From assembly GCA_002212985.1 (NCBI GenBank), contig NBMY01000136.1:1-56217 (forward strand): DNA of 56,217 nucleotides. Direction: 5' to 3'. Positions 7,596-16,546 of this stretch are shown here, one piece after another. The stretch's first letter is position 1; each line of letters starts with the position of its first letter. Under the pieces are notes generated by a model. It saw only the letters and a program-made list of their open reading frames with translations, was not told the DNA's origin and searched no databases. Origin of the DNA: Sphingobacteriales bacterium TSM_CSS (GTDB lineage Bacteria > Bacteroidota > Bacteroidia > Chitinophagales > UBA2359). The position numbers and the translations under genes are program-made.

Positions 7596-8972
7596 TTACC
7601 CGCCGTAAGCCACTTCTTCGCCCTGTACCGAGGCCACGTTTTGCAGGTATTTTTCTTCGTTGTAACGGGTAGAGTAAAAAAACAAGGCTACCGCAGTAAC
7701 CAAAGCCAACCCGGCAAAAAACAAAAAGTAAGTTACGCCGCTGATAATGGCAGTGCCATCGGGTTTTTCAATAAAGCCGTTTACAAAAGCGGCAATGAGG
7801 TTTCCGGCCGAAACAGAGAGGAGGTAAAAGCTCATTACAAAAGATTTAAGACTGTTGGGCGCCTGCGTATAGGCAAACTCAAGCGCCGTAACCGATACCA
7901 TTACCTCTGCTGCCGTAAGCACTATATAAGCCAGCATTTGAAACATAATACTGGGTTTGCCGCCCGCCTGTATGCGGGTTTCAATAAATGCGCAAACCAC
8001 AAAAGACATAGCGGCCAATACCACACCAATGGTAATTTTTCGCAAGCCGGAAAGTTTAAAAAAACGCTCCATAAACGGGTACAACCCAAAACTGAACAGG
8101 GGAACAAAAATGAGTACCAGCACCGAATTAAGCGACTGAATTTGCGAAGCCAACAAGTCAAACTGGGTAAAGCCGAGGTTTACGTGCAGGTTCATTTTTT
8201 GCCCCTGCAATACCCACGAAGAGCCGGTTTGCTCAAACAACGACCAAAAAACGGCAATAAGCAGGTAAATAGGTATGAGGTTTACCATTGCCTTAATACC
8301 CTGTGGACTTCTGAGGGCTTCGAGGTAGCGCTGCGTACCAACCGGCGGAACCCGTACAAAGCGGTTTCGCCCCAGCCAAAAAACCAATGTAGCTATAAAC
8401 ATTAAAATACCCGGTATGGCAAAAGCCACACTTGGCCCATATATGTTTAACAAAACAGGGGTTAACAGCATGGAAATGGCTGCCCCCATGTTAATGGAAA
8501 TATAGAAATACCCGAAAATTTTATCGAGCAGGTCTTTGTTTTTTTCCGAAAACTGGTCGCCCACGTTGGCAGAAACACACGGTTTAATACCCCCCGACCC
8601 AATGGCTATAAAGGTTAAACCAAGGGCAAGCCCCAACCGGGTATCATCTAAAGCAAGACACAAATGCCCAAGGCAATACACCAAAGACAGCCAGATAATG
8701 GTTCGGTATTTACCCCAAAACATATCGGCAAGAAGAGCGCCGAACAGCGGGAAAAAATAGTTGGCCGCACCAAACAGGTGGTACCAGTACTTGGCATCGG
8801 CTTCGCTCATGTAATCGGGCTGGCCCGCGGAATTATGCAGGTATTGCGTCATAAAAATAACTAAAATGGCCTTCATGCCATAATAGCTGAAACGCTCCGC
8901 AAACTCGTTTCCTATAATGTAGGGTATGCCGCCGGGCATTTTAGAAGATGTTACAGACATAAGATTGGGCAT
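7596..8972 (-). CDS. POT/PTR family proton-dependent oligopeptide transporter
   Basis: The product has 458 residues with about 12 to 14 hydrophobic segments. The N-terminus contains the family signature NEFAERFSYYGM, the ExxER-type motif that couples protons to peptide uptake. SGGIKPCVSANVGDQF and a membrane segment starting YFYISINMGAAIS match the PTR2 signatures. It should import di- and tripeptides with protons across the inner membrane. The start is ATG 8972; ATG 8960 (MSVTSS) is an alternative. It stands alone, so co-regulated genes are not evident. Confidence 0.9.
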   Translation of the reverse strand: MPNLMSVTSSKMPGGIPYIIGNEFAERFSYYGMKAILVIFMTQYLHNSAGQPDYMSEADAKYWYHLFGAANYFFPLFGALLADMFWGKYRTIIWLSLVYCLGHLCLALDDTRLGLALGLTFIAIGSGGIKPCVSANVGDQFSEKNKDLLDKIFGYFYISINMGAAISMLLTPVLLNIYGPSVAFAIPGILMFIATLVFWLGRNRFVRVPPVGTQRYLEALRSPQGIKAMVNLIPIYLLIAVFWSLFEQTGSSWVLQGQKMNLHVNLGFTQFDLLASQIQSLNSVLVLIFVPLFSFGLYPFMERFFKLSGLRKITIGVVLAAMSFVVCAFIETRIQAGGKPSIMFQMLAYIVLTAAEVMVSVTALEFAYTQAPNSLKSFVMSFYLLSVSAGNLIAAFVNGFIEKPDGTAIISGVTYFLFFAGLALVTAVALFFYSTRYNEEKYLQNVASVQGEEVAYGG

Positions 8973-9121
8973 TATTTAAAACACAAAAAAAATAGCCTGT
9001 TGGGCACAGCAAAGTAACTACAAAAAATACATGTTGCATCCACACAAGGCTACATACTTTGATATTTTTTTGAAACGTTAATAATTGCAGACTGTTTTAG
9101 CTTGTTTTTTTCTTAAAAAGT

Positions 9122-9135
9122 ATGCAATATTGCAT
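9122..9135. promoter_or_regulatory. 14-bp perfect palindrome ATGCAATATTGCAT
   Basis: This palindrome lies in the 273-bp divergent gap between the peptide transporter and the first SPOR-like gene. It is flanked by A5 on the left and T7 on the right, which makes the whole ~26-bp region nearly symmetric. It could be an operator for a dimeric regulator. A weak hairpin is the alternative. Confidence 0.35.
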
Positions 9136-9245
9136 TTTTTTACCGAATTTTGAACATCTGTTCGGGTTTTACCCAACCAAAACCCCGCAGCAACTACGCC
9201 AAACACCCGATTACCTTTCATCAAGAAAAACAAAACACGTTCATT

Positions 9246-9923
9246 ATGTACCAGTCAATGAAATTTTTTGCCCTTTTGTGCTTCATCACTTGCCTGTTTA
9301 CAGCCGCCCCGCGGGTTGCCGCCCAAACCAAAGCAACTGCTGCCACCGGCGAGGTGAAAAAAGAAAAGAAAAACCGCTATAAAATTCAGGTGGGCGCTTA
9401 TAAAACCATTGCCAAAGGCAAATTTGACAACCTGAACGACGTTGGTTCCGTTTACCTCGAAGATGCCGGTAAAGGCATGAAACGCATTATTGTAGGCGAT
9501 TTTGCCGACCGCGAAAAAGCCGAAGAAACCTTAGCCAAAATTAAAGGTTTGGGCTACAACCAAGCCTATATTATTACCCAAACCATTGAAACCGAAGCGC
9601 CGCCAACCAACAGCAACAGCGCAGCAGCCACAAACGGTAACACAAAGGAAAATACGCCCGCCGTTGAAAAAATGGAATTTCAGAATGCCCCTGCCGAAAC
9701 GGTTGCACAGCCTGTTTATTTAATTCAACTGGGCGCTTACAAAAGCATTAATCTAAAGTCTTTTGGCAATGTGGTTGATTTGGGAGAATTGGTGCTGGAA
9801 AACGATAAAGGCGTTACCAAAGTAACCATTTCAAAATTTACCACACGCCCCGATGCCGAAAAAGCCCTTTCTGTGGTTAAACAACGCGGATATGTAAACG
9901 CATTTATCCGCGAAGAAAAATAA
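9246..9923 (+). CDS. Secreted SPOR-like repeat protein
   Basis: The product has 225 residues from ATG 9246 (MYQSMKFF); ATG 9258 is also possible. A signal peptide ends near RVAAQ. Two related ~70-residue repeats start with YKIQVGAYKTI and YLIQLGAYKSI. Each continues with a GxVYLEDAGKGMKRIIVGDF-like strand pair and a helix with xxAExxLxxIKxxGYxxAFI. This is the SPOR (sporulation-related repeat) pattern. In other bacteria such domains bind denuded glycan strands of peptidoglycan, often at the septum. The linker between repeats is rich in Asn, Thr and Ala. A larger paralog follows 167 bp downstream, so this looks like a tandem duplication. Confidence 0.75.
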   Translation: MYQSMKFFALLCFITCLFTAAPRVAAQTKATAATGEVKKEKKNRYKIQVGAYKTIAKGKFDNLNDVGSVYLEDAGKGMKRIIVGDFADREKAEETLAKIKGLGYNQAYIITQTIETEAPPTNSNSAAATNGNTKENTPAVEKMEFQNAPAETVAQPVYLIQLGAYKSINLKSFGNVVDLGELVLENDKGVTKVTISKFTTRPDAEKALSVVKQRGYVNAFIREEK

Positions 9924-10090
9924 CCCACATGCATTTTGCTTTTGTTTTTGTGTATTTTAAAAAACCAAATCGGCATTCACCCTTTGCTATTATCTGTATT
10001 CAAACAGAATCTTAAATATATCAGTACCTTGCCCTTACCCTCTGCCATTAAGCTGTATTACTACTCATTAAATCATTAAACAATACGCTC

Positions 10091-11479
10091 ATGAAGCAAT
10101 TGCTTATAACACTGCTTAGCATAGCGCTCCTTTTTGCAGGCGCAATGCCTGTTTCCATGGCGCAAACCAAAAAAGCGCCTAAAGAACTGGTGTATTACAA
10201 AATACAGGTAGCAGCCTACAAAAACCTGGGGTTTGCAAAAGTTGACACCCTTTTTTCCATAGGCAAGGTATATGCCGAAGATGCAGGCAATGGCATTAGC
10301 CGCGTAGTGGTAGGGTATTATACCGATGCCACCGTTGCCGACAAAGTACTGGCACAGGTACGGCAATCGGGGTTTCCCGATGCCTTTGTAAGCACCCAAA
10401 AGGGCGAAATAAACCCCAATACATCAAAACAACTTTCAAAACAACCCGCAGCACAAGCCCCCCAAAATGAAACCGCAGCCCAAAGCATGCAAACCTTTAA
10501 TACGCAAGAGCAAAATTACTTGCTGGTATTGGGCAGGTTTGCCAGTTTAGCCGATGCCAAACTGGGGCAGGTAAACAACCTTGGCGATATGTATGTGGAA
10601 GATGACAAAGGAATGAAAAAAATAGTTATCGGCCCGTTTAAAGATAAAGTTCTGGCCGATGCCGCCCTTAAAACCGCCCGTGAAAAAGGGTTTCCCGATG
10701 CAAGTTTACAAACTGTTGCCCTGCAAAAAAACACAACCCCTGCCCCGCCGGCAACTGCCCCTGCCACCGAACCCGTAACCGGCACAACAACGTTTAATGC
10801 CACAGATGCCCCCCCGCCTGCCGAGGCTGCTTACCGTCCGGGCGCCCCCATTACCCCGCCCGCCGCACAAATTCCGCCGCCCGCACAACTCATAGATTTC
10901 GGGCAGTTTACCACCTATTTTGCCGCCACCCGGTTCGACATTTTTAATGTTGACCCCTACGACCCCATTCAGGAAAAAAACTTCAACTTTTCTTCTACCG
11001 ACCCCGCACTGGCAGCCAAAAACAAGCAACTCAGCGGCAATGCCTTGCCCGCAAGGCTTTTATACCTGTTTGACCAAAAGCCCAATCCGGCATGGTCTTA
11101 TTTTGCATTGTACCGTTTTCAGATAAATACCGGCTATGATGGCTATATTATACGCAGCGGTATTGGTAAATATGAACAGGATAACCTTATTTCTCTGTAT
11201 GTATATGACAAAACCGAGATGCAGTTTGTTGCCAGAGAAACATTAAGCACTGCCAAAGGAACACCCGGTTTCTTCACCGCTACCGAAAGCTGGATAATGG
11301 ACTTAAATGCCGATACCATACCAGACCTGCTTTCCTATACTACCGAAGAATACAACTCCCTTACACAAGGATATAAAGCAACCAATAAATTTACCGCCAA
11401 AATTTGGCTCGACAACAAGTTTGTTGATGCGCAAATTGTAAACGAAGATAAGTTGCGTCAGCAATTAGGCGTTGAGTAA
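10091..11479 (+). CDS. Secreted SPOR-like protein with extra C-terminal domain
   Basis: The product has 462 residues. A signal peptide (MKQLLITLLSIALLFAGAM, cleavage near SMAQ) is followed by two SPOR-like repeats (YYKIQVAAYKNL near residue 36, NYLLVLGRFASL near residue 142) similar to those of the preceding gene. A proline- and alanine-rich linker (about residues 215-270) leads to a ~180-residue C-terminal domain beginning IDFGQFTTYF. This domain contains SYFALYRFQINTGYDGYI and a WIMDLNADTIPD loop resembling calcium-binding DxNxD sites. The C-terminal domain is not recognised. The protein is probably periplasmic or on the inner face of the outer membrane, working at the cell wall. A 16-bp hairpin lies 22 bp after the stop. 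Confidence 0.75.
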   Translation: MKQLLITLLSIALLFAGAMPVSMAQTKKAPKELVYYKIQVAAYKNLGFAKVDTLFSIGKVYAEDAGNGISRVVVGYYTDATVADKVLAQVRQSGFPDAFVSTQKGEINPNTSKQLSKQPAAQAPQNETAAQSMQTFNTQEQNYLLVLGRFASLADAKLGQVNNLGDMYVEDDKGMKKIVIGPFKDKVLADAALKTAREKGFPDASLQTVALQKNTTPAPPATAPATEPVTGTTTFNATDAPPPAEAAYRPGAPITPPAAQIPPPAQLIDFGQFTTYFAATRFDIFNVDPYDPIQEKNFNFSSTDPALAAKNKQLSGNALPARLLYLFDQKPNPAWSYFALYRFQINTGYDGYIIRSGIGKYEQDNLISLYVYDKTEMQFVARETLSTAKGTPGFFTATESWIMDLNADTIPDLLSYTTEEYNSLTQGYKATNKFTAKIWLDNKFVDAQIVNEDKLRQQLGVE

Positions 11480-11500
11480 ACCTTGCCCATGTTTATTATT

Positions 11501-11534
11501 CAAAGGGTAGCGCCTGAACAGGCGCTACCCTTTG
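11501..11534. terminator. Long perfect hairpin, probable terminator
   Basis: CAAAGGGTAGCGCCTG (11501-11516) pairs perfectly with 11519-11534, leaving only two bases between arms (so 14-15 pairs in practice). It lies 22 bp beyond the SPOR-like gene. There is no T tract on either side, so it may protect the 3' end or be a repeat unit rather than a classical terminator. Confidence 0.6.
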
Positions 11535-11644
11535 CCGAACAGACTGCAACAAAAAAGTTGTACAAAATAAGTATAAACCCATAAAAATTGGCTGTATTTA
11601 TATAATTTTACCCAAGATTTAATAACATCCCCTACCTTTTTTGC

Positions 11645-12307
11645 ATGTATTTACCCAATTACCACCCCAAAGAAGAACGCCTCAACTACCTCACGCATGG
11701 TTTTGGTGCAATATTAAGCCTTATAGGGTTTGTTTTCTTAGTCTGGAAAGGCATATTGCATAATGACGGATGGATATTGCTGGGGTTAATCATTTTCGGG
11801 CTTTCCCTTACCTCAACCTATATTTCTTCTACTTTGTACCATTGGGTAAGCCGTATTCAACTAAAAAAACGCCTCCGCCTACTCGACCACCTGTCTATTT
11901 ACCTGCTTATAGCCGGCACCTATACACCGTTTACCCTCGGCAACCTTAGAACCAACTGGGGCTTTGTAATAGTAGCGCTCGTTTGGGGGTTGGCAGCTTT
12001 GGGCATTATTTACAAAATTGCCTTTCGCAACTACTTCGACAAATTAGGTGTTATAGATACTTTAATGTATGTTGCAATGGGCTTTCTGGTGGTGCTTTTT
12101 ATAAAACCGGCTTTGCAGTGCATTAATTTTTGGGGTATGTGTCTGCTGGCGTTGGGCGGGCTTTTTTACATGGCCGGTATTTACTTTTATGAATCAAAAA
12201 CCATCAGGTATAACCATGCCATTTGGCACCTGTTTGTTTTAGGCGGTTCTTTTTGCCACTATATTTCGGTAATGCTTTATGCATTGCCGCCGGCAACTAC
12301 TGGCTAA
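11645..12307 (+). CDS. trhA: TrhA/hemolysin III family membrane protein (PAQR superfamily)
   Basis: The product has 220 residues with seven predicted membrane segments. The family motifs are all visible: the N-terminal EERLNYLTHGFGA, then SSTLYHW with its His, the LLDHLSIYLLIAGTYTPF block, and the C-terminal NHAIWHLFVLGGSFCHY. The conserved His, Asp and Ser residues are those proposed to bind a metal in PAQR proteins. In other bacteria the homologue was described as a hemolysin and later linked to membrane energetics and fluidity; its role here is open. Its stop overlaps the 3' end of the convergent next gene by 11 bp. Confidence 0.9.
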   Translation: MYLPNYHPKEERLNYLTHGFGAILSLIGFVFLVWKGILHNDGWILLGLIIFGLSLTSTYISSTLYHWVSRIQLKKRLRLLDHLSIYLLIAGTYTPFTLGNLRTNWGFVIVALVWGLAALGIIYKIAFRNYFDKLGVIDTLMYVAMGFLVVLFIKPALQCINFWGMCLLALGGLFYMAGIYFYESKTIRYNHAIWHLFVLGGSFCHYISVMLYALPPATTG

Positions 12308-12770
12308 TAATATAACGCAGCCCAAACGAGCCGCCGGGTAAAAATCCCAAACCGTTATCTAACCACCCGTAGGCAGGTTTTGCACAAAAGGAAAAGCTAA
12401 TGGGTGCATTGCCAAAAGTATATTCCAATCCAAAAACAACATCGCCGCCTAAGCTAAGCCCGCCATCGTAGCTACCTATATGCCCGCCGGCGCCATAAAT
12501 AAAGTTCAATTCGGGGGTAAAAATTTCGGCGTGCCATTCGGCTAATACTATGCCTTCAAAACCTTTGGCATATGCGCCGCCCAAATCGCCGTAAAAGCCG
12601 CCTATTACTTCCAGCGCAAAACGGTCGTTTAAAAACTGTTTATAGGTAATGCCCGCCGGCACCCCCAAATTTACTCCTACCGCAGCATTGTAGTTTTGGG
12701 CATGCGCGTTTTGGAAAGTTATCTGTAATAAAAGTAATAGCAGTACAGCAACTAAAGCGGCGTTTTTCAT
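12297..12770 (-). CDS. Small secreted protein, likely outer-membrane beta-barrel
   Basis: The product has 157 residues. It has a long signal peptide (ALVAVLLLLLLQITF, cleavage near AHAQ). The rest consists of alternating hydrophobic/Gly-rich strands (AAVGVNLGVPAGITYKQF, FALEVIGGFYGD, LNFIYGAGGHIG, VVFGLEYTFG) and ends in an aromatic-containing strand, GLRYIISQ. This pattern suits a small six- to eight-stranded outer-membrane barrel of the porin/OmpW-like kind. No specific family is recognised. It is convergent with, and overlaps, the trhA gene. Confidence 0.65.
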   Translation of the reverse strand: MKNAALVAVLLLLLLQITFQNAHAQNYNAAVGVNLGVPAGITYKQFLNDRFALEVIGGFYGDLGGAYAKGFEGIVLAEWHAEIFTPELNFIYGAGGHIGSYDGGLSLGGDVVFGLEYTFGNAPISFSFCAKPAYGWLDNGLGFLPGGSFGLRYIISQ

Positions 12771-13113
12771 GATTGAAACAGGTTTGTTGGTTGTTATGAT
12801 AAGTGTGTAAAGAAGTTTTTATATTGTTGTATCCTCCAAGCCAATAATGAAAACTTTTTTTGAATTAAAAAAGTTTACTAACAATATTAAAAAACTATTC
12901 CGGCTTAATCTTTATTGCGGAAAATGGGTAAAATTGCAAACATTTTAATGCGCTTTGCTTTTAAAAACAATTTTATACCAGCACCTGTTACTCCAATACT
13001 ATCGCCAACGTTGTGCTGTACATTTATTCACAGGAAACCAGTAGGGAGGTATAGGAAAACAAACGCCATAGACCGGCAGCAAAATGCAGAGGCCGGCAAC
13101 CCTCAACCAACGG
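12771..13113. other. Intergenic region (343 bp), nothing recognised
   Basis: The gap lies upstream of the small barrel protein and downstream of the small membrane protein gene. It is AT-rich near 12811-12900 and contains no convincing frame, hairpin or full TAnnTTTG element. Confidence 0.5.
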
Positions 13114-13416
13114 CTAATGCAAGCTAAAGGGGTTGTAAAAATAAAATGTTATACTTAACGCCAACACCAAAGTAACGGCAATTAACCCCCTTACCGAATA
13201 CTCGCGTTCCTGTCTGTCAAATACTTTTACCAAAGCAATGTTGCCAAGCAGGCTTACAATAAGCATAAATTTAATAGAAAAACCCGGCCAATCATCAGGC
13301 ATATAGGTTTGTTTCAAAATCCATTCAATGCCTTTAAGAAGAGCAAAGGTAACTACCGGGCCGCTACAGCCGGCAATAATGCCGTTAAGCCACGAATCTT
13401 GCTGAGTAACATTCAT
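13114..13416 (-). CDS. Small three-helix membrane protein, unknown function
   Basis: The product has 100 residues with three hydrophobic segments (GCSGPVVTFALLKGIEWIL, FMLIVSLLGNIALVKVF and GLIAVTLVLALSITFYF). They are separated by short polar loops (DDWPG and DRQEREYSVRG), and there is no signal peptide. It starts 27 bp after the surE stop on the same strand and is probably co-transcribed with it. No function can be given. The length, hydrophobic pattern and tight spacing to surE support a real gene. Confidence 0.6.
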   Translation of the reverse strand: MNVTQQDSWLNGIIAGCSGPVVTFALLKGIEWILKQTYMPDDWPGFSIKFMLIVSLLGNIALVKVFDRQEREYSVRGLIAVTLVLALSITFYFYNPFSLH

Positions 13417-13443
13417 ATTAAAAAGCTGGCATGTGCCGAACAG

Positions 13444-14220
13444 TTATTCAAATTTCCAGTTTTCTTTAAGAAATTTCACGTCTTCATAGGCAGTGAGGTC
13501 GTGCTGTACCGGCACAACCGATACATAACCGTTTTCAAGAGCATGTATATCGGTATCGGTTCCGCTGTCGCGGTTAATAAAGTTGCCGGTGAGCCAGTAA
13601 TAGGTTCTGCCCTGGGGGTCTTTTCTTTCATCAAATTCTTCTTCCCAGTTGGCTTTTGCCTGCCGGCAAATTTTAATGCCCTTAATCTGGTTTTCGGGTA
13701 GGTGCGGAATGTTTACGTTGAGAAGGTGAAAATCGGGCACGCCGCTCTTGAGCATGTGACCGGTAATAATGCGGACATATTTTTTAGAGGGGCTCATATC
13801 GGCTTTACTGCTGTAATCGAGCAGGGAAAACCCTATGGCGGGTATTTTTTCGAGCGATGCTTCCATAGCTGCCGACAGAGTGCCGGAGTATATAACGTTT
13901 ATGGAAGAATTGGCGCCGTGGTTAATGCCCGATACGCAAAGGTCGGGTTTTCGGTGCAGTATTTTATCTACGGCCAGTTTTACACAATCTACCGGAGTAC
14001 CGGAGCAGGCATAGGCCTCCACATCGTCAAAAATATCTACCTTGGCAAGGCGCAGGGGAAAATTTATAGTAATGGCGTGCCCCATGGCCGACTGCGGTTT
14101 ATCGGGGGCTACTACTACAACAGTGCCAAATTCCTGCATTACTTCTACCAGCGCTCTTATGCCGCCCGAAGTAATGCCGTCGTCGTTGGTGACGAGAATG
14201 ATTCTGTTTTTGTTAAACAC
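13444..14220 (-). CDS. surE: 5'/3'-nucleotidase SurE
   Basis: The product has 258 residues. The hallmark N-terminal IILVTNDDGI supplies the metal-binding Asp-Asp pair. GTVVVVAPDKPQSAMGHAIT, YACSGTPVDCVKLA and VSGINHGANSSINVIYSGT complete the SurE active-site signature. The enzyme removes phosphate from nucleoside monophosphates and is linked to stress survival. The start codon is GTG at 14220; an in-frame stop lies shortly upstream and there is no ATG that keeps the first strand. A small membrane-protein gene follows closely and a lipoprotein hydrolase gene precedes it by 51 bp on the same strand. Confidence 0.93.
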   Translation of the reverse strand: MFNKNRIILVTNDDGITSGGIRALVEVMQEFGTVVVVAPDKPQSAMGHAITINFPLRLAKVDIFDDVEAYACSGTPVDCVKLAVDKILHRKPDLCVSGINHGANSSINVIYSGTLSAAMEASLEKIPAIGFSLLDYSSKADMSPSKKYVRIITGHMLKSGVPDFHLLNVNIPHLPENQIKGIKICRQAKANWEEEFDERKDPQGRTYYWLTGNFINRDSGTDTDIHALENGYVSVVPVQHDLTAYEDVKFLKENWKFE

Positions 14221-14271
14221 AGGAGGTAAAAATTTTGGTTATAATCGTTGTATGAAACAGGCCGGCGGGAG

Positions 14272-15669
14272 TTAGTCGAAAACAGTAACTATTACCCCGT
14301 CTGATGCCGATGGCCAGTTGCGCACATACATGGTGCGGTTGTTAAAGGTTACCGGTATGGAGCCGGGAGTTGCCGCCGGCATAAAAATATCTACGCCGCT
14401 AAGGAATGGTGCAAAATTAAACAATCCAATAGAGGTATTGTCGGTTGCGTTGTTGTTGTTTGCATCGTAGGCAAAAAAGGCAATGGCGGTTTCGGCAGGA
14501 GGCGCCAGGGCGGGTGTTGAAAGTTCGGTACCGTCAAGAAAAAGTTCGTCGCGTCCGTTAATAACTGCCTGTGCAGATGCAAAAATTGCCATTACGGTTT
14601 GGTCGTCGTCTTTAGGCAGGCCGGCCAGCAAAATTCCGGCTATAGAGCCGGGAGGCGGCAGGGTACGCAGGTAAATATAGGGGTTAGAATGAGTAAACCC
14701 TTCACGGTAATAGTGTATGGGGCGGTCGTTGGGGTTGGCGCTTACTATATAAAATTCATAAGGAGTTTGCGGTTTAGGCATAAACGACCCCCAAAAGCCT
14801 TTTTCATTGGTTACAAAGGTATAATCGGGTTGCTCGTTCAGGCGCCATCCTGTTTGCGGGTTCAGTTCAAATACTGTCACTGTGGCGCCGTTAAGGGGGG
14901 CATTTTCGCCAAGCGTTACGGCTTTACCGCCCACATTAAACCTTGCCTGTGGTGTAATGGCTGTGGTTTGTGGTGCATTGCCGGTAAAAAAGGTGTACAT
15001 GGCGGCAAAAGATTGGGGTCCGGTAGCAACCTGATAGTGGTCGGCGCCGGGTACCTGCACATTGGTAGCACCCGGTATATCAGCGCCCGAAGCTATTTCG
15101 TCATCGGGCGACCAGATGTTGAGGGTGGGTACTTCTCCGGCAGGGCCGGCAGGGCCGCTTTGTGCGCTACTGCCAATATGTACATAGTGAGCTACTTTTG
15201 CGGCGCGTGCAGCATCGGACAAATAGCTGTAACCCAAACCGCCTCCGGCCGAATGTCCCACCAATTCTACCTTATCTGCACCTGTTTCCGATAAAACCTC
15301 ATCAACAAAGGCATCTAACACCGGCACATTATCGCCGCCGGCAATAGAATTCCAGTCGAAGGTAAAGAGACGGTCTTCGCAATAACCATTTGATGTAAAG
15401 CGCATTACCTGTGGTGCATAAGTGTCGCCCGATGCCAGAAATCCGTGCATCATAACCACCGGCAGGTAGTTGGGGTTGCAGGCGGGCAGGGGGTCAAAAA
15501 CAAGCGTATCGTTGTGCTGGGTAGTGTCAATGGGGTTGTTAATGGTATCATTATTGTCGGGTGGTGTAACATCGTCTTTTTCGCAGGCGCTAAATACAAA
15601 CACCATAAAAAACAATATAGCAACCACTTTTGCAAACAAGGTTACGGGAGCAGGTAATGCGCTTTTCAT
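14272..15669 (-). CDS. Lipoprotein alpha/beta hydrolase (lipase/esterase type)
   Basis: The product has 465 residues. The N-terminus has a hydrophobic segment and a lipobox (VFSAC, Cys29) followed by an Asp/Asn/Thr-rich tether, so it is probably anchored in the outer membrane. Residues 70-235 form an alpha/beta hydrolase with an oxyanion region HGFLASGDTY, nucleophile Ser140 in GHSAGG, a likely Asp at 189-190 (SPDD) and His211 (GADHYQV). The C-terminal ~230 residues are beta-rich and contain a transthyretin-like segment (PLNGATVTVFELN) plus a domain of unknown role. Ester hydrolysis is likely; the substrate is unknown. A good -33/-7 promoter lies upstream. Confidence 0.8.
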   Translation of the reverse strand: MKSALPAPVTLFAKVVAILFFMVFVFSACEKDDVTPPDNNDTINNPIDTTQHNDTLVFDPLPACNPNYLPVVMMHGFLASGDTYAPQVMRFTSNGYCEDRLFTFDWNSIAGGDNVPVLDAFVDEVLSETGADKVELVGHSAGGGLGYSYLSDAARAAKVAHYVHIGSSAQSGPAGPAGEVPTLNIWSPDDEIASGADIPGATNVQVPGADHYQVATGPQSFAAMYTFFTGNAPQTTAITPQARFNVGGKAVTLGENAPLNGATVTVFELNPQTGWRLNEQPDYTFVTNEKGFWGSFMPKPQTPYEFYIVSANPNDRPIHYYREGFTHSNPYIYLRTLPPPGSIAGILLAGLPKDDDQTVMAIFASAQAVINGRDELFLDGTELSTPALAPPAETAIAFFAYDANNNNATDNTSIGLFNFAPFLSGVDIFMPAATPGSIPVTFNNRTMYVRNWPSASDGVIVTVFD

Positions 15670-15742
15670 ATCGAGTTGATTTTATGTACACAACAATTGG
15701 AACAAAGCCCGGTTGTTCGGAATGGCAAAAAAATTTCATTGG

Positions 15743-15771
15743 CAAAGGTACACAGTAAAGTGTAGAGCAAA
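15743..15771 (-). promoter_or_regulatory. Bacteroidota-type promoter of the lipoprotein hydrolase
   Basis: On the minus strand TTTG (15771-15768) is followed after 17 nt by TACCTTTG (15750-15743). This fits TTG-N17-23-TAnnTTTG. The start of transcription would be near 15737, about 67 nt before the ATG. Confidence 0.6.
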
Positions 15772-15835
15772 AAGACAATGCCCGCTATATGTTGAGATAA
15801 ATTTTCTGCTGCTGCCTGTGTTAAAGAAAAAATCC

Positions 15836-16342
15836 TTAATCATACTGCCTTAGCGTAATAAGATATGAACCCGACCGCTGTCCTGTGGCATACCTGAACT
15901 GAAAAGGCACCAGGAACGGATATTCGGGGTAAGCCTCTGCGTTATCGGCATTATTTATGTGAAAATCTATACTATAAGGCTTCACCTCTTTTTTTTCGTC
16001 CAATTCGACCAGAAAACTGCGTTGGCCTGTCCACATTTTTCCGTTTGGCCCAATTTGGTAGGCAAAGTAATAAAATTCATAGGCCAGCCCAAATTGAGCG
16101 CTTGCTCCAATATGGGTGGTAAGCTGAATGGTATCATCTGGCATTACAAGCAGCCAACCTTCGGCTACCCATCTGCCGGGTTGCCATTCACCCTGTATTT
16201 TGGGCGTTTCGTGGTAGGCTACTGCTATCCAAACCGGCAGGGCGGTGGCATTGGTGCAATACAACTGGGCAGTTGCTTTCTGAAATGGAATACATAAAAC
16301 TAACCAAACTATGGCTATAAAACATTTACCGTTCATGGGCAT
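15836..16342 (-). CDS. Secreted DUF1036-like protein
   Basis: The product has 168 residues from ATG 16342 (MPMNGKCF); ATG 16336 is equally possible, and the frame extends further upstream without coding character. A signal peptide (FIAIVWLVLCIPF, cleavage near ATAQ) precedes LYCTNATALPVWIAVAYHE and GRWVAEGWLLVMPDDTIQL. These resemble the conserved N-terminal part of DUF1036 domains (Cys-Asn-xx...Ala-Tyr and GWW-xx-PG). No enzymatic residues are evident. It is a stand-alone gene with 307 bp of non-coding sequence upstream; that gap holds a promoter-like element for the divergent phosphohexomutase but nothing else recognised. Confidence 0.6.
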   Translation of the reverse strand: MPMNGKCFIAIVWLVLCIPFQKATAQLYCTNATALPVWIAVAYHETPKIQGEWQPGRWVAEGWLLVMPDDTIQLTTHIGASAQFGLAYEFYYFAYQIGPNGKMWTGQRSFLVELDEKKEVKPYSIDFHINNADNAEAYPEYPFLVPFQFRYATGQRSGSYLITLRQYD

Positions 16343-16546
16343 TAATTGAATGCGGCAGTTACAGTTGATAAACAGAACCTTTTGAATGCCCAAAATTAGC
16401 ATTTTTTTTTATCACCGGAAAACAGTAGCCCAAACAATGCGGCAGTTTGCAACTGCGTAAACCAAAATACCGATGTACGACAACCTTCATACACCTGTTT
16501 TTGCAAAACCCCGCGGCATTTATAGCATCTTTTCCCATAAATAAGC

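Noticed and set aside
7533..8405. 290-codon open frame opposite the POT transporter
   Set aside because: It lies antisense to conserved transporter motifs, is very basic and low in hydrophobic residues, and has no independent evidence of translation.
12915..13127. 70-codon plus-strand frame in the 12.9-kb gap
   Set aside because: It starts with TTG, has no promoter or ribosome-binding context, no homology-like features, and runs into the end of the opposite-strand gene.
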